From positions 1 to 64,000 of the forward strand of contig JAEWZY010000061.1 of NCBI GenBank assembly GCA_023394955.1: DNA of 64,000 bases, read 5' to 3'. Positions 24,410 through 34,800 of the stretch are shown piece after piece. Source of the DNA: Bacillota bacterium. Lineage in GTDB: Bacteria; Bacillota; UBA4882; UBA8346. Both the position numbers and the translations under genes were made by a program. Below the pieces are notes generated by a model. The model had not been told where the DNA came from. It worked only from the letters and a program-made list of their open reading frames with translations, and ran no database searches. How positions within the stretch are numbered: position 1 is the stretch's first letter; each line of letters starts with the position of its first letter.

Positions 24410-26323
24410 ATGTCACTAATTCGAGTCAACAATTTGGACAAGTATTATGGAGCGGAACCGATTCTTCGCAATTTAGATTTGGAGATCCATCCGGGTGAGA
24501 AATGGGGGTTGGTTGGCAGGAACGGCTGTGGGAAAACCACTCTCATGAAGATCTTGTCCGGGCTCGAAGATTATGATCGAGGAGCGATTCATACTGCTCA
24601 GAACTGCCGCATCGGCTACCTGGAGCAGGAGCCGGGATTCGATGCCGGAATATCTATATATCAGGAACTACGCAACCTCTTTACTGATCTGGACGAGCTT
24701 CATGCCCAGGTTGAACAGGCTAGGCAAAAGATGTCCGACCCAACCCTCAACCGGGAAGAACTGGAGTCGTTAGTTGAAGAACATTATCATTTAAGCGAAC
24801 GTTACCAGCTAAGTGGCGGTTTTTTAATCGAAGGCCGGATTCAAGGGATCTTGCGGGGGCTGGGTTTTACCAAGGAACGGTGGAGTGATTCCACTGTTGT
24901 GCTCAGCGGCGGCGAGCGAACCAGGTTGGCATTGGCCAAAATACTATTGGTTCCATACGATTTGTTGCTTTTGGACGAACCAACCAATTATCTTGATATG
25001 ACTGCCATTGAGTGGCTGGAAGAATATTTAACGGCCCAGTTTAAAGGGGCGGTCTTAATTATCTCTCACGACCGTTTCTTTTTAGACCGCGTGGTTCAGG
25101 GGATTTTCGAGCTGGATTCGGGAGTGGCGGCCCGGTATCGTGGTAATTATTCGGATTATCGTAACCAGAAAGAATTTAACCTTCAAGCTCAAGCTAAAGC
25201 CTACCAAATACAACAAAAATTCTTACAAAAACAGGAGAAGTTCGTTCGCGAGGCCGGCGCTTCCGAAAAAAGTAAACGGAAGGCTCATAGTGTTGAAAAA
25301 CGCCTCGAAAAGGTAGAGCGGATCGCCAAACCATCCATTGAGCAAAAAGCATTAAAGGTAAAATTTGCCGGGCATGAGGCCAGTAGCCGGGATGTATTGG
25401 TACTGGAAGGATTATCGAAAAGTTTTGATAACAAGGTTCTGTTCAAAGAAACTAATCTCCGGGTTGAGTATGGCGACCGAATTGGGATTATCGGCCCCAA
25501 CGGGGCAGGCAAAACAACTCTGATTAAAATGATTTTGGGGGTGGACTCCCCCGATCAGGGGCGGATTCGCTTGGGTTATGAGGTATATCCGGGTTATTTT
25601 TCGCAGATGGCGGATGATCCGGGTTTATCAGGCACTCCTTTTGAGATGGTCATGGGTATGGCTGATCTTGATAATACGGAAGCCCGTACTATTTTAGGAC
25701 GTTTCTTATTCAGCGGCGATGACGTATTTAAAAATGTTTCCGATTTGAGCGGCGGCGAAAAGCGACGGCTTAACCTAATCAAATTAATGCTTTCCAAAGC
25801 AAATTTGTTAATCTTGGATGAGCCTACTAACCATCTTGACTTGGAATCCATTGAGGCTGTTGAAAATGGGTTGATTGATTATGAGGGTACTCTGATAGTT
25901 ATCTCTCATGACCGTTATTTTTTAAATAAAGTAGTCAACCGTTATTTTGCAGTATTGAACGAGGGGTTGATACCTTTCCCGTCGTATCAGGATTATTTAG
26001 ACTTAGGCAAAAGACCGGATAAACCGGAAGAGGCCCCTAAACCAAAAAAACAAGCCCAAATGCGGCGAGAACAGAGTAAGGAACTTCATCGGGAGTTAAA
26101 ACGGAAACAGCGACGGCTGGAAGAAACGGAAGAAGAAATTGCCCGACTGGAAACGGATAAAGTAGAAATATCTGAACAATTAAGCGATCCGTTGATTTAT
26201 GCCGATTATAATAAAAGTCTAACGTTGTCAAAAGAATTATCGGAAATTGAAGTAAAACTTGCCGAAGCGTATCAAATTTGGGAAGAACTCAGCCTTGAGT
26301 TATCGTTAGAAAATGAACAATGA
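24410..26323 (+). CDS. ABC-F type ATPase
   Basis: 637 residues from ATG 24410 (TTGAGGAC upstream). A soluble protein with two ABC ATPase domains and no membrane part, as in ribosome-acting ABC-F factors. Domain 1: GRNGCGKTT, LSGGERTRLAL, LLLDEPTNYLD. Domain 2: GPNGAGKTT, LSGGEKRRLNL, LILDEPTNHLD. The linker between (about 240-315) is Lys/Gln-rich and helical, and a C-terminal coiled coil (about 545-637) is present, similar to the Uup/YdiF group. These proteins bind the ribosomal E site or resolve stalled translation. The linker gives no clear reason to call antibiotic resistance. Confidence 0.9.
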   Translation: MSLIRVNNLDKYYGAEPILRNLDLEIHPGEKWGLVGRNGCGKTTLMKILSGLEDYDRGAIHTAQNCRIGYLEQEPGFDAGISIYQELRNLFTDLDELHAQVEQARQKMSDPTLNREELESLVEEHYHLSERYQLSGGFLIEGRIQGILRGLGFTKERWSDSTVVLSGGERTRLALAKILLVPYDLLLLDEPTNYLDMTAIEWLEEYLTAQFKGAVLIISHDRFFLDRVVQGIFELDSGVAARYRGNYSDYRNQKEFNLQAQAKAYQIQQKFLQKQEKFVREAGASEKSKRKAHSVEKRLEKVERIAKPSIEQKALKVKFAGHEASSRDVLVLEGLSKSFDNKVLFKETNLRVEYGDRIGIIGPNGAGKTTLIKMILGVDSPDQGRIRLGYEVYPGYFSQMADDPGLSGTPFEMVMGMADLDNTEARTILGRFLFSGDDVFKNVSDLSGGEKRRLNLIKLMLSKANLLILDEPTNHLDLESIEAVENGLIDYEGTLIVISHDRYFLNKVVNRYFAVLNEGLIPFPSYQDYLDLGKRPDKPEEAPKPKKQAQMRREQSKELHRELKRKQRRLEETEEEIARLETDKVEISEQLSDPLIYADYNKSLTLSKELSEIEVKLAEAYQIWEELSLELSLENEQ

Positions 26324-26474
26324 CGTTTATATCTTATCAATTTTTAACTGTTTAATTGAGTATTAACGGGTATTTCTCCAAATATTACTGAAAGGATATT
26401 TTTATCAATTAGAGAAGTAACACAAGTCAAATGCAACACATTACAATATTGCAGATACCCGGAGGAGGTAGCCG

Positions 26475-28838
26475 ATGTTGAAACCGGAAAAACTTGAGGC
26501 CGCTCCTTTTCAAGAGTTCCTTCCTTTACTGCCCTTACGTGGAATGATCGTTTTTCCTTATATGGTTGTTCCGCTTGACGTTGGCAGGGATAAATCGATT
26601 AGCGCTCTTGAAGAAGCGATGATTAATGAGAGACAAATTGTTCTGGCCGCACAACGCCAAGCAAAAATCACTGAACCTACCGAAGCGGATATTTATGAGA
26701 TAGGTACCTTGGCGGAGATCAAACAGTTATTAAAACTACCCGACGGGACCATCCGGGTTTTGGTAGAGGGTTTATGCCGGATTCGGGTAATCCAATATGT
26801 TCAGGCGGATCCTCACTATCGGGTAAAGGTTGCCGCTGTTGAAGAGGTTAATGAGAAAGATAATGAAACCGAAGCTTTAATGCGTTCGGCCTTGTATCAA
26901 TTTGAGCAACTTATTAAATTAAGTAAGAAAGTCCCACCCGAAGTGATGGTCTCGGTTAATAATATCGAAGATCCGGGCCGATTGGCCGATATCATCACCT
27001 CACATTTGAACTTGAAGGTTGAGGAAAAACAGGAAATCCTGGAGGCCATATCCGCTCATGAACGCTTGGAAATTCTTTGTTCGTTTCTGATTAAAGAAAT
27101 TGATATCCTGGAGATGGAACGGAAGATTCACCTCCGGGTCAGAAAACAAATGGAGAAGACCCAAAAAGAATACTATCTGCGGGAACAGATTAAAGCGATC
27201 CAGAAGGAACTGGGCGATGCGGATGAGCGGGTGACGGAGGTTGAAGAACTTCGTTCCAAGCTCTCTAAATTGGATTTAGCCGAAGAGATCGAAGAGAAGG
27301 TTCTCAAAGAAATCGACCGTTTGGCAAAAATGCCGCCTCTAGCCGCCGAAGCGGCAGTGGTTAGAAATTATATCGACTGGGTCCTCGCTTTGCCTTGGAA
27401 TACCATTACCGAAGACCGGTTGGATGTGAAAGTGGCCGAGACTATTTTAAACGAGGACCACTATGGCTTGGAGAAGGTTAAGGAACGGATCCTCGAGTAT
27501 TTGGCGGTTTGCCAGTTGACCAAGGAATTGAAAGGACCGATCCTTTGTTTGATTGGACCTCCGGGAGTCGGTAAAACATCCCTGGCTAAGTCGGTAGCCC
27601 GCGCTTTGAACCGGAAGTTTGTCCGTTTTTCATTAGGCGGGGTGAGGGATGAGGCTGAGATTCGCGGTCACCGCCGGACTTATGTCGGAGCGTTGCCCGG
27701 TAAGATCATTCAAATTATGAAACAGGCCGGTTCTAGAAATCCGGTAATCCTGTTGGATGAGATCGATAAAATGAGCGCTGATTTTCGGGGAGACCCTGCA
27801 TCGGCTCTGCTTGAAGTATTGGACCCGGAACAAAACTTTATGTTCGGCGACCATTATCTGGAGGTCCCTTTCGATCTTTCAAAGGCGCTCTTCCTTACCA
27901 CAGCCAATACGTACCACGGGATTCCCAGGCCGCTCTTGGACCGGATGGAAGTAATTAATATCTCCGGATATACCGAAGAGGAGAAGGTTGAGATCGCCAA
28001 ACGGCATTTGCTTCCCAAACAATGTAAGGAGCACGGCCTGGATAAACAGGATTTGATCATGGCTGAGTTGGTTTTGAGACAGGTAATTAACGGGTATACC
28101 AGAGAATCGGGAGTCAGGAATCTCGAGCGGCAACTGGCCACCATTTGCCGGAAAGCCGCCTTGGAGATTGTTCAGACTTCGAAGAAACCGGTGCGTTTGA
28201 ATAAAAATATGCTCCAGAAGTTTCTTGGTATTCCTAAATACCGGCATAGTATGGCGGAAGAGAACGATCAGACCGGTGTGGCTACGGGACTAGCTTGGAC
28301 CGAAGTGGGTGGTGAAATCTTAACCGTCGAGGTCACGCCGGTAAAAGGCAAAGGCCAACTGATTCTCACCGGAAAACTGGGCGAAGTAATGCGCGAGTCG
28401 GCCCAGGCGGCTTTCAGTTATATCCGGTCCCGGGCTAAAGAATTAGGGATCGAAGAAGATTTCCATGAAAAGTATGACTTGCACATCCATGTTCCGGAGG
28501 GAGCGATTCCCAAGGATGGTCCGTCAGCGGGAATTACTATTGCTACAGCGATTTTGTCCGCTTTAACCGAGCGCCCGGTCCGCAAAGATGTGGCGATGAC
28601 CGGCGAAATTACTCTCCGGGGAAGAGTGTTGCCCATCGGAGGCTTGAAGGAGAAAATTCTGGCGGCTAACCGCAGCGGCATCAAGAAAGTACTGGTCCCG
28701 AAGGAAAATGAAAAGGATCTGGAGGATATCCCAGCCAACGTGTCCCGGAAGATCCAAATCGAACTGGTTGATTCGATGGACGAGGTTTGGCATGAGGCTT
28801 TGGTTTTCAACAGTATCCATTCAAATTCGGTAAGTTAA
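26475..28838 (+). CDS. lon: ATP-dependent protease Lon
   Basis: 787 residues; GGAGGAGG before the ATG. N-terminal substrate-binding domain (about 12-205, LPLLPLRGMIVFPYMVVPLD), helical linker, AAA+ domain (GPPGVGKTSLAKSVA, ILLDEIDKM) and C-terminal serine protease with the Ser-Lys dyad: Ser684 in KDGPSAGIT and Lys727 in GGLKEK. It degrades damaged and regulatory proteins. Full length, all motifs intact, typical LonA. clpX, often next to lon in Bacillota, is not adjacent. A terminator follows 25 bases later. Confidence 0.98.
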   Translation: MLKPEKLEAAPFQEFLPLLPLRGMIVFPYMVVPLDVGRDKSISALEEAMINERQIVLAAQRQAKITEPTEADIYEIGTLAEIKQLLKLPDGTIRVLVEGLCRIRVIQYVQADPHYRVKVAAVEEVNEKDNETEALMRSALYQFEQLIKLSKKVPPEVMVSVNNIEDPGRLADIITSHLNLKVEEKQEILEAISAHERLEILCSFLIKEIDILEMERKIHLRVRKQMEKTQKEYYLREQIKAIQKELGDADERVTEVEELRSKLSKLDLAEEIEEKVLKEIDRLAKMPPLAAEAAVVRNYIDWVLALPWNTITEDRLDVKVAETILNEDHYGLEKVKERILEYLAVCQLTKELKGPILCLIGPPGVGKTSLAKSVARALNRKFVRFSLGGVRDEAEIRGHRRTYVGALPGKIIQIMKQAGSRNPVILLDEIDKMSADFRGDPASALLEVLDPEQNFMFGDHYLEVPFDLSKALFLTTANTYHGIPRPLLDRMEVINISGYTEEEKVEIAKRHLLPKQCKEHGLDKQDLIMAELVLRQVINGYTRESGVRNLERQLATICRKAALEIVQTSKKPVRLNKNMLQKFLGIPKYRHSMAEENDQTGVATGLAWTEVGGEILTVEVTPVKGKGQLILTGKLGEVMRESAQAAFSYIRSRAKELGIEEDFHEKYDLHIHVPEGAIPKDGPSAGITIATAILSALTERPVRKDVAMTGEITLRGRVLPIGGLKEKILAANRSGIKKVLVPKENEKDLEDIPANVSRKIQIELVDSMDEVWHEALVFNSIHSNSVS

Positions 28839-28863
28839 GCGTTTTGAATTGAATAAAAATAAT

Positions 28864-28895
28864 GGCCTGGGCTTAGAGTGAGTCCGGGCCTTTTT
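28864..28895 (+). terminator. Intrinsic terminator after lon
   Basis: Ten-base GC-rich stem (GGCCTGGGCT with AGTCCGGGCC, two G-U pairs), seven-base loop, then five T. Confidence 0.85.
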
Positions 28896-28962
28896 ATAAA
28901 TTACCGTAAAAGTTAATTTCATTATGCTTTTATAGAAAAGTACCCGATATATACTCCGGTTA

Positions 28963-29124
28963 TTATACTTTACCTAGGGGTTCTTCTTTATATGTTTTTC
29001 CCTGATACTTCCAACGACCGTTCCCCAGACTTTTAGAATGCGTATTGGAATAATCATTTGGTTCAGGAGTAACCCGCTTGCCGTCATTTTCTATTTGCTT
29101 CAAACAGTTTTTGGTTTTAGCCAT
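28963..29124 (-). CDS. Small basic hypothetical protein
   Basis: 53 residues from the ATG at 29124. AAGGAG lies eight bases upstream, which decides against two earlier in-frame starts. The sequence is hydrophilic (MAKTKNCLKQIENDGKR, later GNGRWKYQGKTYKEEP) with no membrane segment and one Cys. It has no motif I recognise. It lies downstream of and in the same direction as the cold-shock gene, 95 bases away. A good ribosome-binding site and codon-like composition argue that it is real. Confidence 0.6.
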   Translation of the reverse strand: MAKTKNCLKQIENDGKRVTPEPNDYSNTHSKSLGNGRWKYQGKTYKEEPLGKV

Positions 29125-29219
29125 CCTCATTGCTCCTTTTATCCGGCCCAATAAGTTTATTTAAATCGTCCTCTCTAAAATACAAAACTCAGACGTATCA
29201 TTATTTGGCTGCGATAAGG

Positions 29220-29417
29220 CTAAACGATTTTTACATTCTCGGCTTGCTGCCCACGGTTGCCTTGGGTGACATCAAATTCAACCGTTTGGCCTTCTTCTAG
29301 AGATTTATAGCCGGTAGCTTGAATGGCTGAAAAGTGAACAAATACATCTTCGCCACCCTCCCTTTCGATAAATCCGAAACCTTTGTCGGCATTAAACCAT
29401 TTGACCTTGCCCTTCAT
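29220..29417 (-). CDS. Cold-shock domain protein
   Basis: 65 residues; GGGAGG precedes the ATG at 29417. One cold-shock domain with both RNA-binding motifs, KGFGFI (RNP1) and DVFVHF (RNP2), and the usual start MKGKVKWFNADKG. It binds single-stranded RNA or DNA and acts as an RNA chaperone. Length equals CspA/CspB. It is divergent from the S4-domain gene with only 78 bases between, so both promoters must share that space. Confidence 0.97.
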   Translation of the reverse strand: MKGKVKWFNADKGFGFIEREGGEDVFVHFSAIQATGYKSLEEGQTVEFDVTQGNRGQQAENVKIV

Positions 29418-29495
29418 TAAGAAAACCTCCCTAAAGTGATTAGTAGATTGTAATTACCACATAAGTCATTATCCCACAAAAAACAAAAGCTATCC

Positions 29496-29687
29496 TTGAA
29501 AATCAGCTTTATTTTTGAAGGGATTAACCGTAGTCAAATCGAAAAGAAGATTAAGTTAGGCAAGGTCCTGGTCAACAACGAGGCGGTAGAGACGAAAGCA
29601 AAGGTTAAGGAAGGCTCGGAAATATGGATTGATTTGGCGGAGATGATCAAAAATCCGAAAACTAATTATGATACGGAGAACCAATGA
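29496..29687 (+). CDS. Small S4-like RNA-binding domain protein, possibly truncated
   Basis: 63 residues from TTG 29496. The core NRSQIEKKIKLGKVLVNNEA plus VKEGSEIWIDL fits the S4 RNA-binding fold (alpha-L motif) as seen at the start of RluA/RluD. The first helix of the domain is shortened and no ribosome-binding site is visible, so either the true start differs or the gene is an N-terminally worn fragment. The stop overlaps the sfsA start by four bases (ATGA), so the two would be co-translated. Domain call is moderate; function unknown. Confidence 0.6.
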   Translation: MKISFIFEGINRSQIEKKIKLGKVLVNNEAVETKAKVKEGSEIWIDLAEMIKNPKTNYDTENQ

Positions 29688-30373
29688 AATACGAGACAAT
29701 CAAAGAAGGAATTTTTATTGAAAGGCCCAACCGGTTTATCGCTAAGGTATTGATGGACAGGGTAGTCGAGACGGTTCATGTAAAAAACACAGGCCGGTGC
29801 CGGGAGATTTTAATCCCCGGCACTAGGGTCATTTTAGAAAAGGCAAGAAATGAAGGTCGTAAGACGGCATATTCTTTGATAGCCGCCTACAAGGGAGGGA
29901 TCTTAATCAATATTGATTCCCAAGCCCCAAATCATGTAGTATATGAAGCCTTGAAGCCGGGTCTTTTGCCCCAGTTTAAGAACTTGACCCGGATTATCAA
30001 AGAAGTCCGTTTCGGTAATTCCCGATTCGATCTATATTTTGAAAGCGAATCGGGAAAGGGTTTCATCGAAGTCAAAGGAGTCACTCTGGAGCGGGAGGGG
30101 ACAGCGCTTTTTCCGGACGCGCCGACGGAACGCGGCGCCAAACACCTATTTGAGCTGGCTGAAGCAGTTAAGTCAGGTTTTAAAGGAGTGGTCTTTTTTT
30201 TAATTCAAATGAAAGGTCCCCGTCAGTTTTTACCAAACACTGCTACGGATCCTAAATTTAGCGAAGCTTTACGAATAGCCCGTGCTGGCGGGGTTGAGAT
30301 CTTGGCCTATGATTCAATGGTAACTGAAAGCGGTTTGGTTCTCGGAGCTCAGGTGGGACTCGGAGATTTTTAA
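29684..30373 (+). CDS. sfsA: SfsA family protein (sugar fermentation stimulation protein homologue)
   Basis: 229 residues. The family start FIERPNRFIAKVLMD and the OB-fold are followed by a nuclease-like domain with VRFGNSRFDLYFE, KGFIEVKGVTLE and FPDAPTERGAKHL, giving the conserved Asp, Glu and Lys of a PD-(D/E)xK-type site. It was named for an effect on maltose use in E. coli; nucleic-acid binding or cleavage is the structural expectation. Full length. Coupled to the upstream S4-domain gene by an ATGA overlap. Confidence 0.93.
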   Translation: MKYETIKEGIFIERPNRFIAKVLMDRVVETVHVKNTGRCREILIPGTRVILEKARNEGRKTAYSLIAAYKGGILINIDSQAPNHVVYEALKPGLLPQFKNLTRIIKEVRFGNSRFDLYFESESGKGFIEVKGVTLEREGTALFPDAPTERGAKHLFELAEAVKSGFKGVVFFLIQMKGPRQFLPNTATDPKFSEALRIARAGGVEILAYDSMVTESGLVLGAQVGLGDF

Positions 30374-30400
30374 ATTGATAAATGGAATAAAAGATTGACA

Positions 30401-30435
30401 GAGGGAAGCAGCATTGAGCTATTACAGCTTCCTTC
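30401..30435 (+). terminator. Possible terminator after sfsA
   Basis: Nine-base stem GAGGGAAGC pairing with GCTTCCTTC (one G-U) around a 17-base loop. The T-run comes about 10 bases later, so efficiency is doubtful. Confidence 0.45.
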
Positions 30436-30583
30436 ATTTAGAATTTTTTTAGCGGAGGAGTTTGGGATTTGTAATTAAAGGGAAAACCAGGGAAGAAAAG
30501 AATTAACTATTAGATCTTGCGTATTTGTTTTGATTTACAATACGTTTAGGATAGATGTTTCAACTAACCTCAGGAGGTATGCC

Positions 30584-31840
30584 TTGCGTATCTTACATAC
30601 ATCCGATTGGCACTTGGGCCGTAATTTAGAAGGAAGATCCAGACTTCCCGAACAGGAACAATTCATAGCCGAATTAACGGCTATTGTAACGGAAGAAGAT
30701 ATCCACGTCATCCTGGTGGCCGGGGATGTTTTCGATACTTACAATCCTTCGGCCGACGCCGAGAACTTGTTTTACGACGCTTTGGAGCGGCTTTCGGATA
30801 ACGGAAAACGGGCGGTGGTGGCCATCGCCGGCAACCATGACAGCCCCGATCGGCTCCATGCCGCTAATCCGTTGGCTTTGAAACACGGAATATCATTATT
30901 GGGGTATCCCGGAGAACAATTAATGGTTGGAACAGCCCCCGGAGGGACCGGACGGACCAGCGTCGGCCCCGGCTGGGTGGAATTGACGATACCCGGCTCA
31001 AATGAAAAAGTCGTTGTTTATGCTCTCCCTTACCCATCGGAGTCGAGGCTGAATGAAATATTATCGGAAAAACTGGACGAGGCTTCCGGGCAGGTCGCTT
31101 ATTCCCAACGAGTTGACAGCTTGTTTAGGGCAGCGGATCAAATATTTCGTCCTGACACTGTAAACTTGGTTATGGCCCACCTATTTGTCCGGGGTGGATT
31201 GGAGAGCGAGTCGGAACGTCAATTGGGAGGGGCTTTAGCGGTTGCGCCTCAAGCAATGCCTGAAAAAGCTCAATATATAGCTTTAGGCCATTTACACCGC
31301 CCCCAACAGGTAAAGCATACGCCGCAAACTTGCCGGTATTCCGGTTCGCCGTTGTCCTTCGGCTTTGCCGAGGCGGATCAGGAAAAGGAAGTTCTGATTG
31401 TGGATGTTATTCCGGGCGGCTTAGCTAAGGCCCGTTCGGTTGATCTCAGTTGCGGAAAAGCTTTGAAACGGTGGCGGGCAAATAATGTGGCCGAGGCCGG
31501 GCTGTGGCTTGCGGAACCGAGTAATCTTGAAGCTTGGGTGGAGTTGGAGATCATGGCGGACCAACCCCTTGAAATCTCCGAACTGGCTGAACTACGGAAG
31601 GCCCATTCCGGGATCATTACCATCCGGCCGATCTTTCCCGAGCTTCATAAGGATGATGAAGCCCTCCGCCGCTTAGCGGAGATACCCCTGGTCGACCGTT
31701 TTAAATTATTCTTCGAACGGGAGAAGGGTATTGCTCCGCCCGAGGACTTGGTCGATTTTTTCATAGAAATGGTGAACCAACCGGAGTATGATGGCCAATC
31801 AAGCGATGGCGCTGAATCTACCGGGGGTGAGGTAGCATGA
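30584..31840 (+). CDS. sbcD: Exonuclease SbcCD subunit D
   Basis: 418 residues from TTG 30584, which has AGGAGG six bases upstream and gives the family start RILHTSDWHLGRNLEG. Mre11-type metallophosphoesterase: DWHLG, AGDVFDTYNP, IAGNHDSPDRL, MAHLFVRGG and ALGHLHRPQ supply the two-metal site. With SbcC it cleaves hairpins and protein-blocked DNA ends. The C-terminal part includes the capping domain. The stop overlaps the sbcC start by four bases, as expected for subunits made in fixed ratio. Confidence 0.96.
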   Translation: MRILHTSDWHLGRNLEGRSRLPEQEQFIAELTAIVTEEDIHVILVAGDVFDTYNPSADAENLFYDALERLSDNGKRAVVAIAGNHDSPDRLHAANPLALKHGISLLGYPGEQLMVGTAPGGTGRTSVGPGWVELTIPGSNEKVVVYALPYPSESRLNEILSEKLDEASGQVAYSQRVDSLFRAADQIFRPDTVNLVMAHLFVRGGLESESERQLGGALAVAPQAMPEKAQYIALGHLHRPQQVKHTPQTCRYSGSPLSFGFAEADQEKEVLIVDVIPGGLAKARSVDLSCGKALKRWRANNVAEAGLWLAEPSNLEAWVELEIMADQPLEISELAELRKAHSGIITIRPIFPELHKDDEALRRLAEIPLVDRFKLFFEREKGIAPPEDLVDFFIEMVNQPEYDGQSSDGAESTGGEVA

Positions 31841-34800
31841 GACCGATTAAACTCCAGTTTTCGGGTTTAAACAGCTACCGTACCCGGCAAGAAGTAGATT
31901 TTGAAACCTTGGGGGCGGACGGGTTGTTCGGGATCTTCGGGCCGACCGGGAGCGGCAAATCGTCGATTCTCGACGCCATTACCTTGGCTTTATATGGAGG
32001 AGTAGACCGGGCGACCAACAACACCAGAGGCGTTATCAATCAGCTAGAAAGATCGCTGGAGGTTTCTTTTGAGTTCGAATTGGGCGGAGATCGGTATCTG
32101 GTAGAACGTCGTTATGACCGGAATCCTAAAGATCCCGACGCGGCTATGGCCAGACAGGCCCGGTTAAGAAAGATCTCCTTGGATGGGGAAGATGTGCTGG
32201 CGTCAAGGTCCCAGGAGGTTACGGCCAAGGTGGAAGGGATTTTAGGCATCGGCAAAGACGAGTTTTCCCGGGCGGTGGTTCTTCCCCAAGGCAAGTTCGA
32301 TCAATTTTTGCGTTTAACCGGCGGAGACCGGGCCGCCATGTTGGAACATCTTTTCAACTTGGAACAGTACGGCGAGGGACTGGCCGCTAAAGTTAAGCAG
32401 GAGGCGGCTGTTATTGCGGAAGGATTACAAAGGATCGAGGGTGAAGCCCAAGGATTGGGAGACTGTTCGGCAGAGGCGGTCCAGGGGGCAACTTTGGATT
32501 TAAAGGTGAAAGAAGAGCAGTCTTTAGCTGCGCGACAAGCCTTTGAGACGGCTGATAAATCATATCAGGAGGCCGAGACGGTCCGGGAATTATTTTCAAA
32601 GCGCCAAAGGGCCCTGGAGAAATTCAGTCAGTTACAACAGGAACACGGACCGATGGAGGCAAAACAATCCCGGCTGAACGCCGCTGAGCGGGCCGAGCCC
32701 TTACGGGAATTGATCACCCGCCGGATAGATTTGAATAAAAGAATCGGTGAAGAAAGTATTAGCTATCAAAAGAAGATTGAATCTCATTCCGACGCTGTTA
32801 CGAAATATGAAGACACTAAAAAAGCATTAGAACTGGGAGAAAAGGAATATCGGGAACAGCTGCCCCAATTGCAGGAGCGAAAAGCAAGGTATCAAGGAGC
32901 ACAGGAAAAGCAGAAAAAGATTAAGGATATTCAAATAAATGTTGGAGAAAAACAAGAGAAACTCCATGTCTTAAAAGGCAAGATTGCCGCTACCGCGCGA
33001 GAAGTAACTGCTTGTCAAAGATCAATCGATGATACGCGGGTAGCTTTGGATACATTGCAGCTAAAGAGAGCCAAACTAATTGTGAGTCCGGAAGAGAAGG
33101 AATTAATCGAGAGCGCTTTAAACGCTTTAGTCAATTTGGAGGAATGCGAAAGACGTTGCCGGGAAAGTAAAGAGACTCATCTCAAACGGAAATCCCAGAA
33201 TGACGCCAAATGGTCCGGTCTAGCCGAAGAAGTCCGCCGGATGCTGCCTGACCAAATAGTTACGGCGGACGATGATCTTGAAAAGCATTCGAAGTCCCTT
33301 CTAAATCAGGTTGAAACGGAGTTGGCTGAAGCCCGTAGGGCGCAACAACAGGCTTTGATTGCTAATTCCGCCGCGGAACTTGTCAAGGAACTTCATGAAG
33401 GCGAACCTTGTCCGGTCTGTGGTTCACGGGAACATCCTTTACCGGCGAAGGCTACCGGTGAGCTTGAAAAAATAGAGCCCAAAATCAAAGCAGTGGAGAA
33501 CAGACTCCGGGAGATCCGAAACTGGGAAGGACGATTGCTCAAGGCATGGCATGACTGGAGCGCTAATCAAACCCTCATTAATGAATCCTTTGAACTGATG
33601 GAAAAGAACGAAAAAGACCTTCGGAGCGCGTCGGCGGAATTTGAGAAGGCCCGAGGGACCTATGAACGTGATCAATTGCGAATTCGCAAACGAGAATTGG
33701 CCGATTTTGAAAAACAGTTACACTCAATCGATGACCAACGGGAAAAGTTGCAAAAGACTCGGCAAGATTTGTCGGAAAACCTGCAAAAACTGAATGAATC
33801 GTTTCAGAATTATAAAATTAACGAAGCGTCCCTTCAAGCGGATTTGGGAAATTACCAGTCCCAACTGGAGGATATAATTGAGGAATTAAACAAAATTACT
33901 GGCGGGAAGGATCTGAATAACTTAATTCGCGATCTGGCCCAAACCCATGAGAAATTGGATCAAGCAGTCAGGGATGCCAAGGTCAAAGAAGGGAAAATGC
34001 AGGCTATCATGGAAAAGCTGGCCCGGGAAATGGCTGCTTTGAATGCGACCTTAACCGCAAACCGGAATGAATTGGCGGGTATTGAAGAACGTTTGACCCT
34101 TGGGCTGAAAGACGCCGGTTTTAGCGTTTTGGAAGAAGCTGAAGCGGTTTTATTGAAATCCGGAGAAAGACAAGTGATCCGCCGGGAGTTGGAGCAATAC
34201 CGGCAAGAGGTAGCGGTATCCCGAAGTGAGCTGGACCGGCTTGAGCGGGAAATTAATGACCGGCCTTTCGAAGAAGCCATCTATGTAGAGCTGAAAGCCA
34301 AACGAGAAAAATCATTCCAAGAAGTAGAACAACTCAAGACCGAAACCGCCCTTGCCCAAAAGAAGCTGGAGGAACTCCGGGAGAAACAGGAGCGCTGGAA
34401 TGAACTTCAAAAGCGAAAAGTCAGCGCTGAAAAGCGGAGAAGTCTGGCCGAAGGCCTAATGAGCCTCATTCGGGGGCGGCGGTTTGTTTCTTTTTTAGCC
34501 CAGGAACACCTACGGGATATGACCTTGGAGGCCTCCTATCAACTGGGCCGTTTAACCGGGCAGCGGTACGCTTTGGAGCTCGCCAAGGAAAAGGACTGTG
34601 AGTTTGTGATCCGGGACGATTATAACGGCGGCGCCCGGCGGATGATCAATTCTCTTTCGGGCGGGGAGGTCTTCATGACCTCGTTAGCCCTGGCCTTGGC
34701 CCTTTCCTCCAAAATACAGCTGCGGGGCAAATATCCGCTGGGGTTCTTCTTCTTGGATGAAGGGTTCGGCAGTTTGGATGAGGAGAAGTTGGACAAGGTG

